A stretch of 35,494 nucleotides of DNA, from the NCBI GenBank assembly GCA_900766795.1, contig CAAFWX010000196.1, positions 1-35,494 on the forward strand. The letters are read 5' to 3'. A program made the position numbers and the translations under genes. Source of the DNA: Oscillospiraceae bacterium. Its GTDB lineage: Bacteria; Bacillota_A; Clostridia; Oscillospirales; Ruminococcaceae. A model generated the notes under the pieces. It was given only the letters and a program-made list of their open reading frames with translations. It ran no database searches and was not told where the DNA came from. This document shows, in pieces, positions 1 through 6,925 of the stretch (positions within the stretch are counted from its first letter, which is position 1; each line of letters opens with the position of its first letter).

Positions 1-338
<338 letters not shown>

Positions 339-494
339 TGTATTAAAACGCCCTTGCGAGCGATTTAATCTGCTCAGATAAACGCTAACGTTAACTATAA
401 TTAACGCAATCTGTGTTTATCCAGAATTTTTGTTTGTTCTCAACCTCGGTATCTCTACCGAAGAATCGACAAGGTAAATGTTAATTCGTTCATT

Positions 495-520
495 GTATTG
501 TTCAATTTTCAAGGAGCTTT
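495..520 (-). promoter_or_regulatory. boxA-like element in the rRNA leader
   Basis: On the minus strand the pre-16S leader contains AGCTCCTTGAAAATTGAAC, which resembles the boxA antitermination signal of rRNA leaders (TGCTCTTTGA-type). It lies between the promoters and the 16S gene, as expected for the Nus antitermination site. The match is imperfect. Confidence 0.4.
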
Positions 521-550
521 TTCGTCCTCCGCTCTCGCGGCGACTTGATT

Positions 551-579
551 ATTATATCACATTCGGTTTGATTTGTCAA
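551..579 (-). promoter_or_regulatory. rRNA operon promoter, proximal
   Basis: On the minus strand TTGACA (579-574), a 17-bp spacer and TATAAT (556-551) form a perfect sigma-A promoter pointing at the 16S gene. It is the nearest of three tandem promoters. Confidence 0.9.
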
Positions 580-663
580 GAGGTTTTTAAAAATTTTTTC
601 AAACTTTTTTTCAACCCGCTTGTCCGGAATGCTTTGTGTCGCTGTCTTTCCGACGGCTTAATT

Positions 664-692
664 ATTATACCACATCGTTTTGCGTTTGTCAA
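664..692 (-). promoter_or_regulatory. rRNA operon promoter, middle
   Basis: On the minus strand TTGACA (692-687), a 17-bp spacer and TATAAT (669-664). It lies about 113 bp upstream of the proximal promoter and is flanked by similar A/T-tract sequence, suggesting duplication of a promoter unit. Confidence 0.9.
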
Positions 693-775
693 GCACTTTT
701 TAAAACTTTTTTCAAATTTTTTCGAGTTTTTTTCAAACGCGGGAGCTTTTTTCATCTCCCTGCGACAGCTCCATT

Positions 776-804
776 ATTATACCATGCCTAAAGCCCATTG
801 TCAA
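776..804 (-). promoter_or_regulatory. rRNA operon promoter, distal
   Basis: On the minus strand TTGACA (804-799), a 17-bp spacer and TATAAT (781-776). It is the third consensus promoter at 112-113 bp periodicity. Together the promoter and leader region fill the gene-free stretch 339-899. Confidence 0.9.
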
Positions 805-899
805 GCGGTTTTCCCACACTTTTTTCATACTCTCTGTATTATAATCCATGCTATATATCTCCCTGTTTATCTTTTTCCGCTTGACTTTGGCGAACACTC

Positions 900-928
900 T
901 TTACAAATACCACTGCTTCGTGTATAAT
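900..928 (+). promoter_or_regulatory. promoter of the lipoprotein gene at 979
   Basis: TTTACA (900-905), a 17-bp spacer and TATAAT (923-928) with an upstream TG, about 50 bp before the start codon. It is divergent from the rRNA promoters. Confidence 0.8.
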
Positions 929-978
929 AATTATAGTATCCCGCAACCAATGGCAAATTTTGTGAAAGGACGGTAATT

Positions 979-1485
979 ATGAAAACTGCAACAAACCTGC
1001 GCACTTCTATCTCAAGAGCAATCACCGCACTCATTCTTGTCCTCATGTCCCTGACCCTGTTATCGGCATGCAGTTCGGCAAGCGCCGAGCCTTCCCCAAT
1101 TGTATACGAAAACAAGGAAATAACGCTCGGGAAGTATTATCTCGACGGCGATTCGACCAGCGAAGAATACATCGAGATTTCCGATGGCTTCGGCATTCAA
1201 TATGTCGGCTTTAACCTCTATGAAAGAACCTACGAATTAAACAAGGGGTTCATTGAATCCCTGAGCGAGGAGGAAAGAACCGCCGTTATCGAGAGCATGA
1301 AAGCTGACGCTGAGCTTCGCGAGGCAAAGCGCTATTATCAAATTTCACCCCTGAACGGCAAATTATTGATTCTGAAAGATACCTCCGAATATATTGAAGG
1401 ACTGGGCGGTGAAACAATCATTTTGGTTGACGAAACAACCCTGAAATTTGACGAGGACCACGTTTACAAGCTTGTGGAGCAGTGA
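979..1485 (+). CDS. hypothetical lipoprotein
   Basis: The 168-residue product begins with a basic stretch and a hydrophobic signal segment (about residues 13-28) ending in the lipobox LSAC, with Cys31 the predicted lipidated residue. The Ser/Ala/Pro-rich stretch after the cysteine is a typical lipoprotein tether. The rest is an acidic soluble domain of about 130 residues with no family I recognise. The start is supported by AAAGGA nine bases upstream and by the consensus promoter at 900-928. The gene is monocistronic: a strong terminator follows at 1504-1530. It should sit on the outer face of the membrane; function is unknown. Confidence 0.85.
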   Translation: MKTATNLRTSISRAITALILVLMSLTLLSACSSASAEPSPIVYENKEITLGKYYLDGDSTSEEYIEISDGFGIQYVGFNLYERTYELNKGFIESLSEEERTAVIESMKADAELREAKRYYQISPLNGKLLILKDTSEYIEGLGGETIILVDETTLKFDEDHVYKLVEQ

Positions 1486-1503
1486 CTTGCTGACAATAAC
1501 CCT

Positions 1504-1530
1504 AACCGAGCCTTTTACCGCTCGGTTTTT
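1504..1530 (+). terminator. rho-independent terminator after the lipoprotein gene
   Basis: The perfect 8-bp stem AACCGAGC/GCTCGGTT (1504-1511 and 1520-1527) is followed by a T run. Confidence 0.85.
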
Positions 1531-1592
1531 GTCATTACGCACAAAGAATGTAATTGCTTTTATATAAAGTGCTGTTTTTTTTGTTTTGGGTA

Positions 1593-1621
1593 TGGCTTTT
1601 TTCGGAAAAGCATGGTATATT
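1593..1621 (+). promoter_or_regulatory. possible extended -10 promoter of the adaptor/permease operon
   Basis: TGGTATATT at 1613-1621 fits an extended -10 element. The -35 position (TGGCTT, 1593-1598) is weak. It is the best candidate in the A/T-rich gap 1531-1664. Confidence 0.35.
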
Positions 1622-1664
1622 TTTATATGTAGTATTTTTTAGATAACCATGAGGTGTTTACGCA

Positions 1665-2654
1665 ATGAACAATAAATTTCTGAAAATAACCGCTGCGCTC
1701 GCTGCGGCGCTGTCAATGACGGGCTGCTACTTCTTCCCTGCGGAGGAAGCGCTTCTTGACCCGCCCACCGTTGCCATTGAGGACGTGGCATACTCCACCT
1801 ACACCGCCAAAGTCAAGACTATTGAGAGCAAAACCATTGCTTCGGGCTATGTCACCTCAAAGGCAGAATACAACGCAAGCTTTCCCGAAAGCGGCGGGCA
1901 CATTAAAAAGATTTACGTCACTGCGGGTCAGTTTGTGGAGGAGGGCGACCTTCTCGCGGAGCTTGACACGGGAAACCTCGAATATCTCTACGAGCAGCAG
2001 AAGCTTATCGTGCAGAAGGCAGCGCTGTATGCGAGCAGCTCGCAGGCGGCAAACCTCGAATACCAGATGGAGCAGAATACCCTCGCGGAATACGAGCGCC
2101 AGCTTGGAAACTCGCGCCTTTACGCGGGAATGGCGGGGCAGGTTTGCTTCACCGAGAGCCTTAATCCCGGCTCAACCGTCACGGCTTACAAGACGGTTGT
2201 CAAAATCATTGACCCCGAAAAGCTTTTTATAAAGTACACCTCGAACACCCTGAAATCCTTTCCGCTGGGCGGAGATGTTACCATAACGGTCAACGGCGAG
2301 GACTTTGAGGGAGTTGTTTCCAAAACCCCCACCGCTGTCACCGAGGGGCTTTACGACGACTATCCCGAGCTTGCGGCGGACACCTCCAGCATTTTCTGCG
2401 AGTTCAAAAACGAGCTTCCGAGCTTTCTGACAGTGGGGCAGCTTGCCGACATTTCCGCGGTATTTGACGTGCACGAAAACGCGGTGGTTATCCCCAAAAA
2501 CCTCGTCAAGACGGACGGCGACAGGGTTTATGTCACTATCCTTGACGAAAACGAGAACAAAAAAGAAGTCGATGTTGTCACCGGGCTTGAAAATGCCACC
2601 GAAGTCGAAATCGTTTCGGGAATTTCCGAGGGCGACAAGGTTGTAATCAGATAA
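1665..2654 (+). CDS. membrane fusion (HlyD/RND-adaptor-like) lipoprotein
   Basis: The 329-residue protein starts with a signal peptide and lipobox MTGC (Cys21), so it should be anchored on the outer membrane surface. It then shows the layout of efflux periplasmic-adaptor proteins: a lipoyl-like segment around residues 75-105 (AGQFVEEGDLLAELDTG), a short coiled-coil arm (about 110-150), the returning lipoyl half (AGMAGQVCFTESLNPGSTV) and beta-barrel and membrane-proximal domains ending in EIVSGISEGDKVVIR, a classic adaptor C-terminus. GAGGTG lies eight bases before the ATG. It is followed after 12 bp by an FtsX-type permease, so it probably couples to that transporter, as in MacA/MacB-like systems. 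Confidence 0.88.
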   Translation: MNNKFLKITAALAAALSMTGCYFFPAEEALLDPPTVAIEDVAYSTYTAKVKTIESKTIASGYVTSKAEYNASFPESGGHIKKIYVTAGQFVEEGDLLAELDTGNLEYLYEQQKLIVQKAALYASSSQAANLEYQMEQNTLAEYERQLGNSRLYAGMAGQVCFTESLNPGSTVTAYKTVVKIIDPEKLFIKYTSNTLKSFPLGGDVTITVNGEDFEGVVSKTPTAVTEGLYDDYPELAADTSSIFCEFKNELPSFLTVGQLADISAVFDVHENAVVIPKNLVKTDGDRVYVTILDENENKKEVDVVTGLENATEVEIVSGISEGDKVVIR

Positions 2655-2666
2655 CGGAGGGCTGTT

Positions 2667-5459
2667 GTGTTTACTCTTCTGTTCAGAAAAATGCGCAATA
2701 CCCGCTGGATGATTCTCTGCCTTTTCATCGGCTTTCTCATGGCAGCAGGAATGATGAGCACCGTGCCTATCTACATGGACTCCTCGCTCCAGCGCATACT
2801 TATCAAGGATATGCAGGCGTATCAGACCGAAACGGGAATGTACCCCGGCGAATACGTCGTATCAAAGACGCTCCAGATAAAGGTGCCCACCGAGGAGCGC
2901 ATAGCCACGGCAAACCACATCGCCGAGCTTACCGCGCAGCGCACCTCTAAAATCAACATGAACGCGGACAACCACAAGATGATTCTCCGCGACGAATATC
3001 AGTACCTTATCGGCGGCGGCAAGACTACCCGCACCAAGCTCATGGCAATGACCAATCTGTCCGAGCACATCAATATCATTGAGGGCAGAATGTATGAGCC
3101 GGGGCGCACCGCTGACGGCGGCTTTGAGGTAATCTGCAACTCCGAAGCGCTTAAGGTGCTGGACGTGGTTGTCGGCGGGACATACAGCATACAGAACAGC
3201 TTTTACAGCAAGACTGAGCCGCTGTCCATGACCGTTGTCGGCGTGTTTGAGCAGTCCTCGGAAAACGACTCCTACTGGAGCGAAACAATGGACGAGTATC
3301 TGAACGCGGCGTTCATGGACTATGACAGCTTCATCGCAGACTATCTCGGGACGGGAGCCGCAACGCTGAGCCAAATCGACGCGCGCTACTGCTTCGACTA
3401 TCAGAAGATGGACCTCAACTCCCTTGACGAAATCACCGCAAGCATTGAGGAGGATTTCGACATCTACCGCTCAAACGGCTACAAGTTCCAGATGGGAGTT
3501 TACGACATACTCACGGAATATGCCGTCCGCGCAAAGAACCTTAAGCAAATGCTGTGGGTGCTCCAGATTCCGTCCATCGTTATGCTGGCGTTTTACCTGT
3601 TCATGGTGTCGCAGCTTAACGTTGAGCAGGAGAAAAACGAGATTGCCGTATTCAAGAGCCGCGGCGCTTCCTCAAAGCAGATTTTCGCCATATACGCAAT
3701 GGAAACAGGCGTGCTCGGAATTGCAACGCTTATCCTCGCGCCCTTTATCGGTCTTGTTCTGTGCAGCTTCCTTGGCGTGTCAAACGGCTTCCTCGAGTTC
3801 GTAAACCGCACGGGACTTGCCGCAAAGCTGTCTGTTGACGCGGTGATTTACGCGCTTATCGCGGTGGTTATCTTCTTCGTCACCACTATGCTCCCCATAA
3901 TCCCAGCTTCAAAGCTTACCATCGTAAAGTACAAGCAGAGCAAGGCGAAGGTCGTAAAGATGGCAGCATGGGAGAAGCTTTGCGTTGACCTTATTCTTAT
4001 CGCAGGCTCGCTTGTGTGGTATTTCCTAACGGCAAGGAAGATTACGAAGCAGTTTGACGCGGGCACATTTGAGTCTGACGGCTCGATAAACCCCTTGTAT
4101 TTCGTGTTCGCAACAATGTTCATCATGGGCGCGGGTCTGCTGTTTATACGGCTTTACCCTTACCTGCTGAAGCTTGTTTATCAGCTCGGAAAGCGCTTCT
4201 GGAATGTTCCGCAGTATGTTGCGATTACCTCCGTTGCACGCTCGCAGGGCGGCAGAGAGCGCTTTCTTATGCTGTTTCTTGCGGTGACGTTCAGCCTTGG
4301 CATTTTCTCGGCGAACACCGCGAGAGCCATCAACAACTCCAAATCCGACAGAATCTACTACTCCACGGGCGCGGACGTTGTGATTGACGCATTCTGGCGC
4401 ATGGAGAGCAACGACGACGACAGCGGCTATGCGGAGCTTGACTTCTCGGAATTTGAGGAGCTTGCGGGCGTTGAGATGGCGACAAGGGTGCTCAAAACCG
4501 AGGCGAAGCTTTGGGTCAACGGAACGAAAATCTCCAACGACGCGCTGCTTATGGCGATTGAGCCGGGCAAGTTCTCGCAGGTTGCGTGGTTCAGAAACGA
4601 CCTGCTTCCTACCCACTGGTGGAACTACTGCGCGGCGCTTGTGGAGTGCAAGTCGGGCGTGCTCGCGAGCCGCTCCATGGAGGAAAAGGGCTATCAGCTC
4701 GGCGACAAGGTTACTCTGCGCTGGGGCGGCAACGACAGCGTTGAACTGACGATACTCGCTTTCGTGGACTACTGGCCATCGGTTGACCCCACGACCACCA
4801 TCGAGGTGGATTCCCGCACGCAGGAAACCGCTGTGCAGGATTTCTTCATCGCAAACTACAACTACACGCGAAAGCTTACCGACATTCAGCCCTATCAGAT
4901 TTGGCTGAAGCTTGCGGACGGCGCCACCAGCGAAACGCTCTACAACGACATCATCGAAAAAAACATCAAAATCCAGAAGATAACCGACTCCTCGCAGCTT
5001 CTTATCGCGGAAAAGACCGACCCTGAGCTGCAAGGCATGAACGGCGCGCTGACCCTCGGGTTTGTGGTTATTATGCTGATGACGGTTATCGGCTTCCTTA
5101 TCTACTGGATAATCTCCATTCGCTCAAGAACGCTGCAATTCGGCGTGCTTCGCGCAATGGGCGTGACGTTTAAGGAAATCATCGCGACCCTCGGGTATGA
5201 GCAGCTTCTGGTGTCGGTGGCTTCCATCGCGGCGGGCTTCGTTATCGGCGGCGTCACCAGCGACCTTTTCGTGCCGCTGTTCCGCACGATGTATGACGCT
5301 TCAAACCAAATCCCGCCGTTTATCGTGCAGGGCGAGGGCGGCGACTACATAAAAATGTACGTCATCATCGCGCTCATGCTGCTTGGCGGCTTTGCGGTGC
5401 TGGGCGGCATAATCCGTCACATAAACATCAACAAGGCGCTGAAGCTTGGAGAGGACTGA
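2667..5459 (+). CDS. FtsX-like ABC transporter permease, duplicated form
   Basis: The 930-residue membrane protein has one N-terminal helix (about 13-36), an extracellular domain (about 40-290), a block of several helices (about 295-550), a second extracellular domain (about 555-785) and three C-terminal helices (about 795-925). This is the two-module architecture of large FtsX-family permeases. KSRGASSKQIF and RAMGVTFKEI are the amphipathic coupling segments typical of FtsX domains. It starts with GTG, six bases after CGGAGG. The adaptor gene lies 12 bp upstream. No ABC ATPase is encoded next to it, so the nucleotide-binding subunit must come from elsewhere, or the complex works without one. 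The substrate is unknown; lipid, lipoprotein or peptide export is typical of the family. Confidence 0.88.
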   Translation: MFTLLFRKMRNTRWMILCLFIGFLMAAGMMSTVPIYMDSSLQRILIKDMQAYQTETGMYPGEYVVSKTLQIKVPTEERIATANHIAELTAQRTSKINMNADNHKMILRDEYQYLIGGGKTTRTKLMAMTNLSEHINIIEGRMYEPGRTADGGFEVICNSEALKVLDVVVGGTYSIQNSFYSKTEPLSMTVVGVFEQSSENDSYWSETMDEYLNAAFMDYDSFIADYLGTGAATLSQIDARYCFDYQKMDLNSLDEITASIEEDFDIYRSNGYKFQMGVYDILTEYAVRAKNLKQMLWVLQIPSIVMLAFYLFMVSQLNVEQEKNEIAVFKSRGASSKQIFAIYAMETGVLGIATLILAPFIGLVLCSFLGVSNGFLEFVNRTGLAAKLSVDAVIYALIAVVIFFVTTMLPIIPASKLTIVKYKQSKAKVVKMAAWEKLCVDLILIAGSLVWYFLTARKITKQFDAGTFESDGSINPLYFVFATMFIMGAGLLFIRLYPYLLKLVYQLGKRFWNVPQYVAITSVARSQGGRERFLMLFLAVTFSLGIFSANTARAINNSKSDRIYYSTGADVVIDAFWRMESNDDDSGYAELDFSEFEELAGVEMATRVLKTEAKLWVNGTKISNDALLMAIEPGKFSQVAWFRNDLLPTHWWNYCAALVECKSGVLASRSMEEKGYQLGDKVTLRWGGNDSVELTILAFVDYWPSVDPTTTIEVDSRTQETAVQDFFIANYNYTRKLTDIQPYQIWLKLADGATSETLYNDIIEKNIKIQKITDSSQLLIAEKTDPELQGMNGALTLGFVVIMLMTVIGFLIYWIISIRSRTLQFGVLRAMGVTFKEIIATLGYEQLLVSVASIAAGFVIGGVTSDLFVPLFRTMYDASNQIPPFIVQGEGGDYIKMYVIIALMLLGGFAVLGGIIRHININKALKLGED

Positions 5460-5463
5460 CGAA

Positions 5464-5781
5464 ATGGGACTTTTCTCGAAGAAAAAGAACGACACCATGC
5501 CGCTCGACAAGGTGAAAAAGCTCGACAAAAAAGAGCTGCGCTATGTCGCCATGCGCGACCCTGAAAGCTACAAGGAAATCCGCCTCGGGCAGCTTGGCGC
5601 GATAAACATAATCTCGGACGAAATCCACCTCGTCTGCGAGGGAGTTACGGTGTTCGCGTGCAAGCTTTCGGACGTGAAGATTGGGGAGCTTATGAGCCTT
5701 GACGGAATAACCCTGAAGGGCTTTGACCTCACCTCAAACGAGCAGCGCTCCGTGACCGCATTTTACCTCAAAAAGGACTGA
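5464..5781 (+). CDS. small hypothetical cytosolic protein of the FtsX operon
   Basis: The 105-residue charged protein begins MGLFSKKK and is rich in Lys and Asp/Glu. It has no signal peptide or clear membrane helix. The ATG is chosen because GAGG (5451-5454), at the end of the permease gene, sits nine bases upstream. The first base of the start codon follows the permease stop by only four bases, so translation is probably coupled. I do not recognise the family. Its position suggests a cytosolic accessory of the adaptor/permease complex, in the slot where an ATPase gene would often be found; it has no Walker motifs. Confidence 0.75.
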   Translation: MGLFSKKKNDTMPLDKVKKLDKKELRYVAMRDPESYKEIRLGQLGAINIISDEIHLVCEGVTVFACKLSDVKIGELMSLDGITLKGFDLTSNEQRSVTAFYLKKD

Positions 5782-5800
5782 TTCTCCCCCGAAAACAATA

Positions 5801-5832
5801 AAGCCCGAGCAGATTTTCGTCCGCTCGGGCTT
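5801..5832. terminator. bidirectional terminator between convergent genes
   Basis: The perfect 10-bp stem AAGCCCGAGC/GCTCGGGCTT (5801-5810, 5823-5832) has T-rich sequence on the plus side and A-rich sequence on the left (a T tract on the minus strand). It can serve both the small gene at 5464 and the leftward gene ending at 5849. Confidence 0.85.
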
Positions 5833-5848
5833 GTGTTTATTCAAAAAA

Positions 5849-6697
5849 TTACTTTCTCTTTCTGGAGAGAACAACTGCGCCTGCTGCGATAACTGCTGCG
5901 CCTGCAACAGCTGCTACGCTCTCAACGCCTGTATCGGGAGATTCGCCCTTGGTGTCTGCGGAAGCGGTGGTATCGGTGGAAGCACCGGTTTCAGCGGAGG
6001 TATCAGCGGGAGTATCAGCCGAGGTATCGGAGGTATCCTTAAACGCTGCGCTGCCGCCGAGGATATTGCCCTTGCCGTCCATGGAGATTACAACGTTTCC
6101 GGAAGCGTCAAGGAAGTCAGCCTGTGTAACCTGTGTTTCGGACATAATGCCCCAATCGGAGAAAAATATACGGTAAGATGTAAGCGAATCGAACACGCCG
6201 TCAGCAACGCCGTTTACAACCTTGCTGGTAACGCTGTATGTGCCGTCGCCGAGATTTTCGGTAACGATAGGCTTATCCATATCGCGGGTGTCGATTTCAA
6301 GAGCGGCGTCCTCAAAGCCGTAGTACTCGTAGGTGCACCAGTTGTAGGTTGCGTACTCGTCAGAGCCGCCGGGGAAGTTTACCTTGTCGTGAGTGGAGGA
6401 GCCAACGCATCCGCCGTAGTCGTAGTCCAGCATTCCGTAGGAATCCAGCACCTTAAAGGTGAACTTTGCGGAAGCAATCTGACCGATATCCTCAACGGTA
6501 AGACCAAGGTCAACAGCCTTTACATCGTCCTTTGCGTTGCCGTCGCTCCACAGAATAACGAGGTAGTTGCCTGCGCTCTGGTCAATCCAGGGCTGAACGT
6601 CGTCATACATAGCGAACTCTGCGCCTGCTGTGGTGGCAAGAGCAGCACCCGCAACAGCACAAGCGGCTGCTGCGCAAACAAGCTTTTTAATCTTCAT
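5849..6697 (-). CDS. secreted protein with SPDTG sorting-type C-terminus
   Basis: The 282-residue protein has a signal peptide (MKIKKLVCAAAA..., likely cleaved after AGA at about residue 26) and an extracellular domain of about 190 residues rich in Asp, Tyr and Gly. A low-complexity Asp/Thr/Ser/Ala linker (about 220-252) follows. The C-terminus has SPDTG (253-257), a hydrophobic helix and RKRK, the three-part layout of a sortase sorting signal with Ser in place of Leu. It may therefore be covalently wall-anchored, or held only by its C-terminal helix; no sortase gene is in the window. AGGAGG precedes the ATG, and a consensus promoter lies at 6757-6785. The ectodomain family is not recognised; a binding or carbohydrate-related role is possible but unproven. 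Confidence 0.85.
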   Translation of the reverse strand: MKIKKLVCAAAACAVAGAALATTAGAEFAMYDDVQPWIDQSAGNYLVILWSDGNAKDDVKAVDLGLTVEDIGQIASAKFTFKVLDSYGMLDYDYGGCVGSSTHDKVNFPGGSDEYATYNWCTYEYYGFEDAALEIDTRDMDKPIVTENLGDGTYSVTSKVVNGVADGVFDSLTSYRIFFSDWGIMSETQVTQADFLDASGNVVISMDGKGNILGGSAAFKDTSDTSADTPADTSAETGASTDTTASADTKGESPDTGVESVAAVAGAAVIAAGAVVLSRKRK

Positions 6698-6729
6698 TAT
6701 TTGTTCCTCCTGAAAAAATATATACGTTC

Positions 6730-6746
6730 ATGCAATTGTTTTGCAT
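6730..6746. promoter_or_regulatory. inverted repeat at the transcription start of the SPDTG protein gene
   Basis: The perfect repeat ATGCAA-N5-TTGCAT begins a few bases downstream of the expected transcription start. It could be an operator, or a 5'-end mRNA hairpin. Confidence 0.45.
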
Positions 6747-6756
6747 TCTATCGTGA

Positions 6757-6785
6757 ATTATACCATTAAAACAACAATTTGTCAA
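6757..6785 (-). promoter_or_regulatory. promoter of the SPDTG protein gene
   Basis: On the minus strand TTGACA (6785-6780), a 17-bp spacer and TATAAT (6762-6757), about 60 bp before the ATG. This is a full consensus promoter, implying strong expression. Confidence 0.88.
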
Positions 6786-6866
6786 TAGAACTTTCAGATA
6801 CTGTAAACAAAATATTAATCGCCGAAATCGAATCCTGCCGTTTTGCGGCGGTTTTTTCAAAGCAAA

Positions 6867-6894
6867 GCGGCGGCAGAAATCAATCTGCCGCCGC
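6867..6894 (-). terminator. terminator after the YcdB/YcdC-SLH gene
   Basis: The perfect 11-bp stem GCGGCGGCAGA/TCTGCCGCCGC has a 6-nt loop. The minus-strand trailer is T-rich but interrupted. The plus side has CCCGCTTTTTT, so it could work in both directions. Confidence 0.7.
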
Positions 6895-6925
6895 CCGCTT
6901 TTTTGGAAGGATATTTATGTCAGGG

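Noticed and set aside
838..866. A fourth rRNA promoter
   Set aside because: A TATAAT is present on the minus strand at 843-838, but the -35 position at 17-bp spacing (ACAGGG) does not match and the 113-bp period is broken.
478..927. 149-codon open frame in the rRNA promoter region
   Set aside because: It covers three consensus rRNA promoters on the other strand, is Phe-rich because of A/T tracts, and has no ribosome site.
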